A stretch of 64,000 bases of DNA from assembly GCA_013152945.1 (NCBI GenBank), contig JAADFL010000066.1:8324-72323 (forward strand), given 5' to 3'. Below, one piece after another: positions 53,201 through 60,581 of this stretch. Made by a program: the position numbers and the translations under genes. The DNA comes from Deltaproteobacteria bacterium (GTDB lineage Bacteria; Myxococcota_A; JAADFL01). Under the pieces are notes generated by a model, which had not been told where the DNA came from, made no database searches, and saw nothing but the letters and a program-made list of their open reading frames with translations. Each line of letters starts with the position of its first letter. The first letter of the stretch is position 1.

Positions 53201-54680
53201 AGATTTCCTGAAGGAGAGTCCCAACGATAACGAGGTATTGGACTCGCTGGCCAGGATTTATACAAAGACAGGTAAATGGGAAGATCTCCTGGAGGTTTTT
53301 GCGCGCAGGGCAGGCGCGACTCAAGATGCGAAGAAGAGAGCCGCCCTTTACAGGCAGATGGCTTCGATAGCGGATGAGGAATTCGGAGATGCCGCCAGGG
53401 CTGCGCGGTACCTGAAGAGAGCATTGGAACTGGAGCCGGATGATCCTTCTTCGCTGGCCTCCCTTGAAGCTGCATTGAGAAGGGCTGAAGAATGGGACGA
53501 ACTCGTCGAAGTGTTGAAGAAGCGAAGGGACATGGAAGACGATCCATCGACCGCGGCGGCCTTGTGCTTTGATAGAGGCGAGGCGCTCGAAAACAAGTTG
53601 TTTGAAATCGACGATGCTGCGGAATGCTACCGCGAGGCATTGGAATTGGATCCGGCATTCACTCCGGCTTCAGCCGCGCTGGCCGGGATCTACCAGAGTA
53701 TGAAAGACTGGCAGAGCTGCCTCGATGTATTGGAACTGCAGGTCGCTCAAATGGACGAAGGCAGGGAAGCGGCTGACTTGTTCCTGAGGATGGGGAAAAT
53801 ATGCCAGGAGCAGCTCGATGACTCGGCCAGGGCCAGGGAACACTATCAGAAGGCATTGGAACTGGATTCTTCGAATACTGATGCGGTAGTGGCGTTAAAG
53901 GGCCTTTCCATGTCTCTCAATGATTGGCCTGCATACCTGTCTTTGTTGTCCAGGGAGGCGGACCTGGCAGTGGAACCGGATAGAAAAGCGGCTTTGTACA
54001 CGGAAATGGGAAACATTTGGTACAAGCAATTGAAAGACAGCAGCCAGGCGATTGGTTACTATGAAAGTGCATTAAACGCGGTTTCAGGCTTCCCTGAAGC
54101 TGCATTGCCCCTGGGCTCGATCATGTTCGACCAAGGCAGGTGGGATTATGCAGAGGAGTTGCTTTCGTCGGTGGTGGCCAGGAGTTACCGGGGCGGAGAG
54201 GAGGCGGCTCCGAACGAATTGATATACAAATTGGGATTTGCCGCAGAGAAGCAGGGCAAGGAAAAGATAGCCTTTCAAAGGTACAAGGAAGCCTATGAGT
54301 TGGACGCGGTTCATTTGCCGACACTGGAGGGCTTGGCTAGGCTGGCCCAAAAGAGGAGGGAAGATGAACTTGCATTGAAGGCGCTCAAGACTATATTGTT
54401 CCACCACAGGAACCAGAAGGAACCGTCAGAGATCCTGGACATATACTGCAGGCTGGGAGAATTGCACATTGAAAGGGGTGAAGAGGACCAGGCATCCAGG
54501 ATGTTTGAAAAGGCGCTGGTAGTGGACGGTAATTGTATTATAGCCTTGAACAGGATGGCCGAAATCTTGGAAAATCGCGGCGACAAAGGAAGGTCACAGG
54601 CGTTCAGACTTAGACTCAAGGCTGCCAAGAGGAAAAAGGAAAGTCAGTCAGAGGGAGGTTCGAAGGGAGGTTCAAAATGA
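47241..54680 (+). CDS. Giant TPR-repeat protein (2479 residues)
   Basis: An all-helical cytoplasmic-looking protein with no signal peptide. It is built of repeating modules of about 72 residues of the form W..L..LLE..L......A..L..LA.....L.D...A...Y..AL..DP....A (e.g. EKVLDIPAAAAYWEKVLDID), giving roughly thirty copies. Such arrays serve as scaffolds. No enzyme domain is visible. The C-terminus is a short charged tail (SQSEGGSKGGSK). GTG 47241 has GAGGGAG upstream. The TGA overlaps the ATG of the PP2C gene. It lies between two cyclic-nucleotide sensors, suggesting a signalling platform. Internal repeats make recombination or assembly errors possible, though the frame is intact. Confidence 0.88.
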   Translation: MKPVELERMLRETGRWPELAELYEKMSSRAPDPARGGQLLEQAARLFEQKVGDPAKAENCRVRALKLDPTNRDAFRALAARYEQREEFRKLADLFSLQAAVSTEPITRSEYFFNLAKIEEEKLVRSLRALIEYRRAWNAYPGNSEALNAAKSLAARLGLNSLLVDLLYEQLKLDIQRKDAAGELLELATDLEESDPLAGELADRCRELALEADPDSEQARQAMEDQHKRKLKAGKGWKKVFKKELSEARRSPPQKARRAAYAALRMAVANGDEGRNEALEAAKEILRRSPGDEVALETARRMLSREDYVVLLWDQLGATKRRSRKLELCYELLPLVRAGDQDTKRYEALLERGLEIDRSALPCRILLKEFFEEKGDFASITRLLEEELSEIEDPSKKVHALMELAGLQEEKVLDIPAAAAYWEKVLDIDPANREAGDSLVRLMREQDDRQGLAKALDIVAGQVETPKEKLAALKEAASIKEELQEPELAFAAWCRAFREDPSDIECIQGMERSAEAARAFEELAAVYQEELNKVAVARSTAFALRAAELWMEKIQDKASAIACYQHVLLADPAKFAGARLKACDALEILHEEDGDYRSALEVLEKALEIPVQEKGLSLSDKRRLLVKVGRAKRRLGDLAGSDAALRSALDIDGQDKDALRELALTLEEAGDLPGLSGILDKLVSMSDGDDKTIALCMSARVKVNKTGDLFGGFDDIAEAMNISPGHPCIIESLKKFREKGGEAGGRAFELMAKIYEETKEWRKLADLLEEELGSADGVDKRLPLLSRIGDLQEKWLDQPEMAFITWCRALREAPQSESTYNALFRLAETVDQGFNEIVALCEEIADTEKDSSSAGLAALKAAEVYEKQLEKPEEAKGLYKKAFKLTGGMDDDLAEAALDSLERLASKAGDDRELARALAFRIQFNVGVADDLERALLLKRLGFLRAEKLADPEGAIGPLEESLLLNPEDVETSRFLTKVFEETGSFEKLAGLLEQSLEKTEEFESRKSLALKLFDVLSNRLDRNSEAAEVLARLLVEQPGDGDLVEALEQIQGDVESRLTAGKALAPHYRETGQWNKLAEALEAILDSDQGDRGEVFAELADIYQENLSRPDLAFLTACRWHADVPGDEQAKKRLEGLAAVTGSWEEAVRALEEEIEKAVDPVNAARTRLRVAGLHLERLERPDRAIDHLKAVLDDPNPDVVPIKVRAADMLADLYRSQSAWADLADILENRLGWLERRSDKAEALRELAEVYKDKLDDPERAFSAACRSVRQDPGSRATLAVAEELADSRGYLDEMAALYEDLAEEAEIPTLSASYYFRLGELLENKLKKKEKARAAYRNALEIRPDDLDALKNLEALAERAGDFEEAVDLLKRQAAILEEEAGIKVRLKLAKMLEQELGEVEGAYEQYKHVVRADPKCLEALEALESILEKKGAKPSARLGVMQLMLRALHESEHAPILKRMARIAMKDLDRPRDALKYLKRAKELSPDDGEIQDLFIETYEAMGDTKALVKLYGSQAMASVGEERVQWLRKAAALLEKGEGLDRDSAKRAWQAVLSAEPEDPTALQAMLNYHKEDEKWDLVVDVLKKLIPLQHDPNMARGLFLDLASVLAEKLGNLGDAVEAATKAMELVPLELDDLEKAEKVLVHCSAWPEYAELLANRAELVPTPEEAAEVHKTRGRLILNRLHNPAGAADAFRRALELVPGDEEARSAVQELYETTGEWESLADMVQAELLARPPRRRRNELLRELSDIYENRMDAREQALRVYFRAFREDPSDEEVQQELERIARDAGKLDAMVQIYKDTAEALGDRGLAAKMFVKMATILEKELDRADEAADSYRMVLALEPARTEAREALIRLLSRQGRFDELAGALRAQAEAEPDPNQRVQLLRQAAAVYEEKLSDSKEASSCLALAADADPRNKDVIEDLVRVLGDQERWDQAVSVLEKTAAAQVNQREAKALKLRIADLLDKKMGDFEGAISIYRDFLKESPNDNEVLDSLARIYTKTGKWEDLLEVFARRAGATQDAKKRAALYRQMASIADEEFGDAARAARYLKRALELEPDDPSSLASLEAALRRAEEWDELVEVLKKRRDMEDDPSTAAALCFDRGEALENKLFEIDDAAECYREALELDPAFTPASAALAGIYQSMKDWQSCLDVLELQVAQMDEGREAADLFLRMGKICQEQLDDSARAREHYQKALELDSSNTDAVVALKGLSMSLNDWPAYLSLLSREADLAVEPDRKAALYTEMGNIWYKQLKDSSQAIGYYESALNAVSGFPEAALPLGSIMFDQGRWDYAEELLSSVVARSYRGGEEAAPNELIYKLGFAAEKQGKEKIAFQRYKEAYELDAVHLPTLEGLARLAQKRREDELALKALKTILFHHRNQKEPSEILDIYCRLGELHIERGEEDQASRMFEKALVVDGNCIIALNRMAEILENRGDKGRSQAFRLRLKAAKRKKESQSEGGSKGGSK

Positions 54681-55924
54681 ATGCGATTCGTTCCTGGGGA
54701 CTTACAGATGTAGGTAAACGCAGGGATCACAATGAGGACAGTTTTTTCGTAGACGAAGATTTGAAACTCTATGTGGTTGCGGATGGTATGGGCGGACATG
54801 CAGCCGGTGAGGTTGCGAGCCGGATGGCTCAGGAGCATATTCACAAAAAAGTGAAAGAGGGGAAGGAAGCAATTGACAGGCTGGCACAGGAGGACTCTCC
54901 CATCAACAGGGAAGCCGTTTTAAAGTTACTCGAGGCCGGAGTGCAGGACGGGTGCAAGGCGATTCATGACCTGTCTGAAAAGGAGCCAGAGAGAAAGGGT
55001 ATGGGCACTACCACGGTATGCTTATTGCTGGTAGGCGAGCATGGCTTTTTTGCACATGTCGGTGATTCGAGGCTCTACCTCATTAGGGGTGGGAACGAGT
55101 ACCAGTTGACCACGGATCATTCTCTTGTAAACGAGCAGATCAGGCAGGGTAAGCTGGATCCGGCCAAGGCCGACAAGGTTCCCTATGCGAATGTAATTAC
55201 CAGGGCCGTTGGCGTGTACGAGTCCGTGGAAGTTGATACCCAACGATTTGAAGTCGCACCTGGTGACCGGTTCCTGTTATGCAGTGACGGCTTGCATGGT
55301 TACTTGAGACCGGGCGAGGCGGCCAAGATTGTGCTCGAGAAGGGCGCGGAGGCAAGTAAGACTTTTATCGACATGGCGAATGACAGGGGAGGCAAGGACA
55401 ATATTACGGCCATAGTCGTCGAGGTCGGCGAAAAGCCGCCCGAGATGCCTACAGAGACTACTCTGAAGATAGAGGTATTGAGGCATGCCCCACTGTTCAA
55501 GCACCTGGATTACCAGGAATTGGTCAAGGTCTTGAACATTACCATACTCGATACCTACAAGGAGGACGAGGTCCTGATAGAGGAGGGCCAGAGCGGCGAC
55601 GAGTTCTACGTGATATTGAACGGGCAGGTCGAGGTGAGCAAGGAGGGAGTGACATTAACACATCTGTCCGATGGCGACCATGTCGGTGAATTGGCCTTGA
55701 TAGAAAGGGTCCCGAGGACAGCGACGGTCAAGGCTGTCATGGACACCAAGGTGCTGGCCATACACAGGGCGGATTTCTATGACTTAATTCGCAAAGAACC
55801 TATATTGGCCGTAAAGCTGCTTTGGATTTTCCTGAAGGAATTATCATCGAGGTTGAGGCAAACCAATGAAGAGTTGACCATTCTTCTGACCGGTGATCTC
55901 GATGAGGGCAAGCCAAAAGAATAG
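54677..55924 (+). CDS. PP2C phosphatase fused to a cyclic nucleotide-binding domain
   Basis: A 415-residue protein. Residues 1-250 are a PP2C (PPM) Ser/Thr phosphatase: RDHNEDSF, ADGMGGHAAGEVAS, FFAHVGDSRLYL, LCSDGLHGYL and GGKDNITAIVV, so the metal-binding aspartates are present. A linker (about 250-270) leads to a CAP_ED domain (about 275-395) with VGELALIERVPRTATV, including the ligand Glu and Arg. The phosphatase is thus probably gated by cAMP or cGMP. It is coupled to the giant TPR gene by an ATGA overlap. The opposing kinase is not in the window. Confidence 0.94.
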   Translation: MNAIRSWGLTDVGKRRDHNEDSFFVDEDLKLYVVADGMGGHAAGEVASRMAQEHIHKKVKEGKEAIDRLAQEDSPINREAVLKLLEAGVQDGCKAIHDLSEKEPERKGMGTTTVCLLLVGEHGFFAHVGDSRLYLIRGGNEYQLTTDHSLVNEQIRQGKLDPAKADKVPYANVITRAVGVYESVEVDTQRFEVAPGDRFLLCSDGLHGYLRPGEAAKIVLEKGAEASKTFIDMANDRGGKDNITAIVVEVGEKPPEMPTETTLKIEVLRHAPLFKHLDYQELVKVLNITILDTYKEDEVLIEEGQSGDEFYVILNGQVEVSKEGVTLTHLSDGDHVGELALIERVPRTATVKAVMDTKVLAIHRADFYDLIRKEPILAVKLLWIFLKELSSRLRQTNEELTILLTGDLDEGKPKE

Positions 55925-56102
55925 GGCGGCTCCAGCGCGGCTTTGCCGGCCGGGATCCGTAACTAACTGTTCGGGCGGGAGTTTTTTGCAATTACGCAGA
56001 TAACCTGAATTGCAAGGTATATGGAGAGACCGGGCCCTTTGCGGGAAAAGTTGATTCTTGTCCCCGGACATGCTTTTGGAAAATCAACCACGGAGGGGAC
56101 GA

Positions 56103-56261
56103 ATGAATGAATCCACGGGGGGGATTAATCCTACCAGGCACCTTCCTGCTGACATTTTGATTCGGCTGCCACACAGGAAACGAATCGCCTTGCCCCCAGG
56201 GTGGGAAGAGTGTACACGAATCAAAGAAGCGCAATGGATCTCCAGGAGGTTACAGCCGTGA
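56103..56261 (+). CDS. Small 52-residue ORF coupled to the next gene
   Basis: Not recognised. ATG 56103 has GGAGGGG five bases upstream, a strong ribosome site. The TGA (56259-56261) overlaps GTG 56258 of the next gene. The peptide is basic and polar (RLPHRKRIALPPGWEECTRI). A strong ribosome site and four-base overlap argue that it is translated. The preceding 55925-56102 shows nothing else. Confidence 0.5.
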   Translation: MNESTGGINPTRHLPADILIRLPHRKRIALPPGWEECTRIKEAQWISRRLQP

Positions 56262-57289
56262 TACCAGACGGAAGGGGTCGTCTGCTTCGGTGTGGGATGA
56301 AGAGAGGACGATACCTTGCTCTGTTGAAGCCGTACCCTTTCGATCTACAAAAGCTGCTGTGTGGTAGTTCCAGGTGTGTTGGATACCCTGCCTTCCTGGC
56401 GTTCGTCCTGATGGTAGCTGGGTTCGCCGGATGTCTCGCGAAGCTGCGGCTTTCCTCCAGGGAGGATACTCCCATTGCGACAGCCGCTCACAGCTCTCGG
56501 ATGAACTCCGGCAAGCCCGATCCCGGGCCACATCCCACAGTCCGCTTCGTGGTCGACCCAGGGTATGATGCATCCCGTATCTTCGGGCTGCTGTCCTCAT
56601 GGGACCCGGCAGGGCTGGACTCCCGGGCGGCAGACATGGGAATCGATATTGAAACGGCCAAGAAGATTCGTGCCGCGCATTCCTTGGGTGATGCTCGATC
56701 TGTACTCGCTCCCATCGTGGACGAGCGATACCAGGTCCTGGGGGAGAGAATCAAGCGCTCGAAAGAGGAGCTGGAGACTGATTGGAGTAAGCTTGCACCC
56801 ATTTTCTGGCCCTTGGTGTTCGGGTTAACCGAGCATAGGTGGCTGCATTCCGAGTACAACGTCGTGGTCTCGGCATTCCACCGCGGGCTGAGCGACTGGG
56901 AAGGAAGCCGGGTCGCCGTGGGTGCCACGCTCGATCGATGCTGGCGGCTGAGGATCGCTGCCCACGAAATCGTGCTTTCTCACGTCGTGCAGATCCTGCG
57001 GGCCCGCTACCCAAGAGACGTGGTGCCGGATACCATCGCCTGGGCTTTTGCGGAAAACACCACGGTGTTCATCCTGGACGATCCAAGGCTACGCGGCTTC
57101 TGGCCATCCGTGCCGCCTGCAGGCTCATACTTCAAGGAGTCGAACTACCCCCAGCTCGAGCCGCTCGAACCCGGGTTGCTCTCGTGCTGGACAAGACGCA
57201 CCAGCTTCCAAGCCTACATGGACAAAGCGATCAAGATTCTCGAAAAAGGCCTGCGATCCAATCAGGCAAACCCGCGCGACAGCGACTAA
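56258..57289 (+). CDS. Anchored protein of unknown function
   Basis: A 343-residue protein not recognised. I chose GTG 56258, which overlaps the upstream TGA and has AGGAGG eight bases upstream; the frame is also open from 56201. A hydrophobic segment at about 44-60 ends in FAGC, either a membrane anchor or a late lipobox. The rest is soluble. A segment near residues 234-246 (AAHEIVLSHVVQIL) has a His-Glu...His arrangement, too loose to call a peptidase. It ends just before a tandem repeat. Confidence 0.55.
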   Translation: MIPDGRGRLLRCGMKRGRYLALLKPYPFDLQKLLCGSSRCVGYPAFLAFVLMVAGFAGCLAKLRLSSREDTPIATAAHSSRMNSGKPDPGPHPTVRFVVDPGYDASRIFGLLSSWDPAGLDSRAADMGIDIETAKKIRAAHSLGDARSVLAPIVDERYQVLGERIKRSKEELETDWSKLAPIFWPLVFGLTEHRWLHSEYNVVVSAFHRGLSDWEGSRVAVGATLDRCWRLRIAAHEIVLSHVVQILRARYPRDVVPDTIAWAFAENTTVFILDDPRLRGFWPSVPPAGSYFKESNYPQLEPLEPGLLSCWTRRTSFQAYMDKAIKILEKGLRSNQANPRDSD

Positions 57290-57311
57290 GTGGAGATCAA
57301 GAGCTGGGGTC

Positions 57312-57376
57312 GCCAAGTGCGGACGGCCCCAAGTGGGGCCCCAAGTGGGGACGGCCCCAAGTGGGGACGGAGGCTT
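57312..57376. repeat. Tandem palindromic repeat CCCCAAGTGGGG(ACGG)
   Basis: Three copies of CCCCAAGTGGGG, the last two followed by ACGG, preceded by a degenerate unit GCCAAGTGCGGACGG. Each unit can form a small stem. The end GGGGACGGAGGCTT is the reverse complement of 32463-32476. It lies between two convergent genes. Confidence 0.7.
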
Positions 57377-57523
57377 GATTCCGCTGCAATAATATGCACT
57401 TGACATGAAGTGATTACTTGTGCCACCCGTAACCGCCGATTCAATGCCAACCTGAAAAAATCCTTCACCCTGTCAAATACCGGGAGAGAAGATTCGTTTA
57501 ACAGCCTTGCGAACCGCTTTATC

Positions 57524-58804
57524 TTACCGCTTGGAGATTTTATTGATCGCTGTTGTGGCCTGAACCCCGATGGTGGTTCCGGGAAATCCGAATTGATCGA
57601 GCGGTATATCGTCTTCAATGTGGGCTTGTAATTTAGGGATGGAATCCCTTGAGCCGAATTCGCCCAGGGCCCTGACTGAAATAATGCATGCGGGAACATT
57701 CTTTTTGCACTTCTTCAAGGAAGAAAGCAGGGCGGGCTGCGAGGATTTGCCAAGTTTCGCTATGGATGACACGAGGTCGTTTATTTCATTCTTGTCAAGC
57801 TTCCAATCAGGTTTTACGTATTTGGAAAGCATCTGGTCCAAGGCCTGGGTTCCTCCGAATCGTAATGCCAGGTCCCATGCCTTGTCTCTTAAGTCCGGAT
57901 CTGAAAGTGCCTTGAGTACGGCTGACAGGGCTTCGGGCCCGCCAACCTTCCCCAGGAGTTCCAATGCCTTTCTTCGCAGGTCGAATTGTGCCGAGCTGTC
58001 TGAAACAATGGAGCGCGCCGTCTCCAGGGAGCTTTTGTCCGCCAGTTTCAGCAGTTCGTCCATTGCCTTGAGCCTGTCCCATGCACCGGCGGTTTTATTG
58101 TTTGCTGCAAGCTTGTTGAGGTAGTCCAATGCCTTGGGACCGCCCAGGGTTCCAAGTGCGAGGATCTTTGGTTCGGAGTTCTCCATGATGTTTTTTTCCA
58201 GGCTGTCAATGACCATCTGCGTGGCCTGTTCCACGGCTTGAGGGGCTTCAAGGGCCTTTAGTATCCTGGATGCACGCACGGTATCTTTTCCGCTGCGGAT
58301 CAAGGCAAGCATGTGAGGAACCGCCCTGGCGCCTATCTTTGTCAGTATTTTTCCCGTATCAAACCTGCCGAATTTGAAGCGCAAAGTGAACTTTTCGGTC
58401 GTCCATCGGATCAGCAGGTCCTCCACCTCTGTTTTCTTGTCTCCTGACAGGTACGGAAGCGTCAAGTATAGTGCGTCTTTGGCGGTTATCTGTTTCTGCT
58501 GGTTCGCACTCTGTAATGCCTTCTCAGCGGTTTCCACGATAGCCGAAACCACTTCGGGCTTGCCTTGTTGGGGCATGGACTTCAATCCTTCTTCGAGTTC
58601 AGCCAAGGCACGCATACCAAAGAGTTCGAGAGCGGCTACCCGTTTGAGTTTCGTCGAGTACTCGGGTTCGGTCATGACAACGAAAAGCTTGGACTTCCCA
58701 TTGGAGTAACGTGAGTATGAACGGACTTCGTCTTCAGTTACGTTGCATGACGATAATACCGCCGCAGCCAGGAGCCACGAAAGAACGACAGAACTTGTTC
58801 TCAT
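57524..58804 (-). CDS. HEAT-repeat lipoprotein
   Basis: A 426-residue lipoprotein (lipobox LSSC at about residue 20). The mature part is helical with HEAT-like hairpins such as KALELLGKVGGPEALSAVLK and AWDLALRFGGTQALDQML, typical of protein-binding scaffolds. No catalytic motif. GGAGGATAG stands upstream of the ATG at 58804. It is monocistronic and divergent from the outer-membrane gene at 59023. Function unknown. Confidence 0.85.
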   Translation of the reverse strand: MRTSSVVLSWLLAAAVLSSCNVTEDEVRSYSRYSNGKSKLFVVMTEPEYSTKLKRVAALELFGMRALAELEEGLKSMPQQGKPEVVSAIVETAEKALQSANQQKQITAKDALYLTLPYLSGDKKTEVEDLLIRWTTEKFTLRFKFGRFDTGKILTKIGARAVPHMLALIRSGKDTVRASRILKALEAPQAVEQATQMVIDSLEKNIMENSEPKILALGTLGGPKALDYLNKLAANNKTAGAWDRLKAMDELLKLADKSSLETARSIVSDSSAQFDLRRKALELLGKVGGPEALSAVLKALSDPDLRDKAWDLALRFGGTQALDQMLSKYVKPDWKLDKNEINDLVSSIAKLGKSSQPALLSSLKKCKKNVPACIISVRALGEFGSRDSIPKLQAHIEDDIPLDQFGFPGTTIGVQATTAINKISKR

Positions 58805-59022
58805 GGTCTATCCTCCCGCTTCCACTTGGGATATATTATAGACAAACTAGACTCGTGAGGGGAACAAGTCAAGAACCCATATTCTCCGCCTATTGCATTC
58901 TTTGTAAAAATACACTTTTGATACTTGACTTACACCATATCACTGTTCTAGCATCCACCGAACATGATGATCCTGTGCTGAAGGAGTTGTAATATTTAGT
59001 TAAAGGAAGTCGAGGGTAAAAG

Positions 59023-59985
59023 ATGGCTAGATCCTCCGCATTGATAGTTTTTTTGGTGACTTTGCTCCCTGCCGGTTTGCAGGCCAAGGTGCCGGATTTC
59101 AATCCGAACAATTTCAGTCTCCATGGCGCCGAGACACTTGGCATGGGAGGTTTCGGTTTTGAATTCGGTTATGGCGTGCCCAATCTGGACTTTACGGCCG
59201 GTGTGGGAATATTCGATGTCGAGGGAATCGGAGGTTTTTTTGCTCCTGCTCTCGATGTTACCGCGCAGATCCGCTCCACCTATTTCCTTTCAACCGAGGT
59301 GGGTGGAAGGTTGCGTTTCCGCTTGCTCAAGGTCAACAACGAGGGGGCCAGGCATGCCCTGGCAATTACTGTCGGAGGCGGTTACGTCTTGAAACAAAGC
59401 GTATCTCCCACTGATGACCAGACTTCGAAGTACCAGGAGTTCGATAACAATACATTGGTTAGCAAGACGGTTGCCTTCAGGGCCAAGAAGCCTTTTTCGT
59501 GGCCTTACGATTACAGGGATACAGGCAGGATGAGTGTGGGTCTTCTTTATAGTGTAAGGGGTGGTGGAAGCACGGGTTTCTTCGAGGCTGCCGCCGACTA
59601 TTGGATGCCGCCCGACCTGAAAGTATTCGGCAAGCTGGTTGCCCCTGAAACAAATTCCGATAAGCCTTACTTGCCCGGTTATGTACTGGAGCGCGATCCC
59701 TTCTGGAGCGGTAGATTTACAGCAGGGCTCGAATTCAATCTTTCGATCAACCTGAATTTCTATCTTGCAGCAACATTTATATACGGCAGGGATCCGAACA
59801 GCGGCAAAGGCACGCTTAGGCAGAAAATGAACGGGAATACTCCAAAAACCCGCACAGCTATGCAATATTACAACCCGTTCACCGGGCAAAACGAACCTTT
59901 GTCTGTACCGGTCGTAGAGTACCCTGAATCAGCCAATAAAGTCACGGGCCAGGTCATGGCCGGTTTGTTGCTTTTCTTCAACTAG
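59023..59985 (+). CDS. Outer-membrane beta-barrel protein
   Basis: A 320-residue exported protein. A signal peptide (MARSSALIVFLVTLLPAGLQA) is followed by amphipathic strands rich in Gly, Phe and Tyr, e.g. GFGFEFGYGVPNLDFTAGVGIF, listed here as about residues 44-65, and ending RVxGxV-type strands GQVMAGLLLFFN. This fits an outer-membrane barrel of unknown function. The last residue is Asn rather than the usual Phe. AAAGGAAG is upstream. Confidence 0.75.
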   Translation: MARSSALIVFLVTLLPAGLQAKVPDFNPNNFSLHGAETLGMGGFGFEFGYGVPNLDFTAGVGIFDVEGIGGFFAPALDVTAQIRSTYFLSTEVGGRLRFRLLKVNNEGARHALAITVGGGYVLKQSVSPTDDQTSKYQEFDNNTLVSKTVAFRAKKPFSWPYDYRDTGRMSVGLLYSVRGGGSTGFFEAAADYWMPPDLKVFGKLVAPETNSDKPYLPGYVLERDPFWSGRFTAGLEFNLSINLNFYLAATFIYGRDPNSGKGTLRQKMNGNTPKTRTAMQYYNPFTGQNEPLSVPVVEYPESANKVTGQVMAGLLLFFN

Positions 59986-60218
59986 GATAATATTTATATT
60001 ATTACAGGCTATTAAAGCTCCAGCGTTTTGGTGTCGGCCCGGGTGGTGGCGCGTGTCTTGCCTGTAGGTTCCTTGTTACCTTGTCAAGCTTTGCTTGCGG
60101 ATCAAAGTAATCAACCCGGCTTGTCACTTTGAATATACAGTAGTAATCTTTTTTCAATATTGGAAGCAATTTGGTTTTCCAATCGTGTATTTGGCATGGG
60201 AAGCCTGGAGGTTGAAAC

Positions 60219-60581
60219 ATGAATTATTTACTGTCAAGACGCAATCAAGCTTTAGGTGAAGCAATCACCTATGACACATTAATTGTTGTTTTATATTTTC
60301 TGGCGCTGTTGCCTGGCTGCAAGGGAAACAGCAAAGATAATGCCTGTAAATTAGACTCAGATTGTCCGAACGAAAAGATATGTGCACAAAAAGGTCCAGT
60401 AGCCGGAACTTGTGTTGGGTGTGAGAAGACTTCGCAGTGTCCTGATGGGTATGTTTGTAATTATGAATTCAGGTGCGTGAATAGTGGAGATACGGATACT
60501 GACACGGACACGGATACTGACACGGACACGGATACTGACACGGACACGGATACTGACACGGACACGGATACTGACAACTGA
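60219..60581 (+). CDS. DTD-repeat lipoprotein, 5' part (frameshifted)
   Basis: A 120-residue N-terminal portion: lipoprotein signal with lipobox LPGC (about residue 34), then a Cys-rich domain (DNACKLDSDCPNEKICAQ, GTCVGCEKTSQCPDGYVC) of the disulfide-knot type frequent in myxobacterial surface proteins, then an Asp-Thr repeat. The frame stops at TGA 60579-60581 because the tandem repeat loses five bases (CGGAT expected) near 60575. The next frame continues the same repeat, so this and the following entry are one gene (60219-61896), broken or phase-variable. GGAGG precedes the ATG. Confidence 0.75.
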   Translation: MNYLLSRRNQALGEAITYDTLIVVLYFLALLPGCKGNSKDNACKLDSDCPNEKICAQKGPVAGTCVGCEKTSQCPDGYVCNYEFRCVNSGDTDTDTDTDTDTDTDTDTDTDTDTDTDTDN

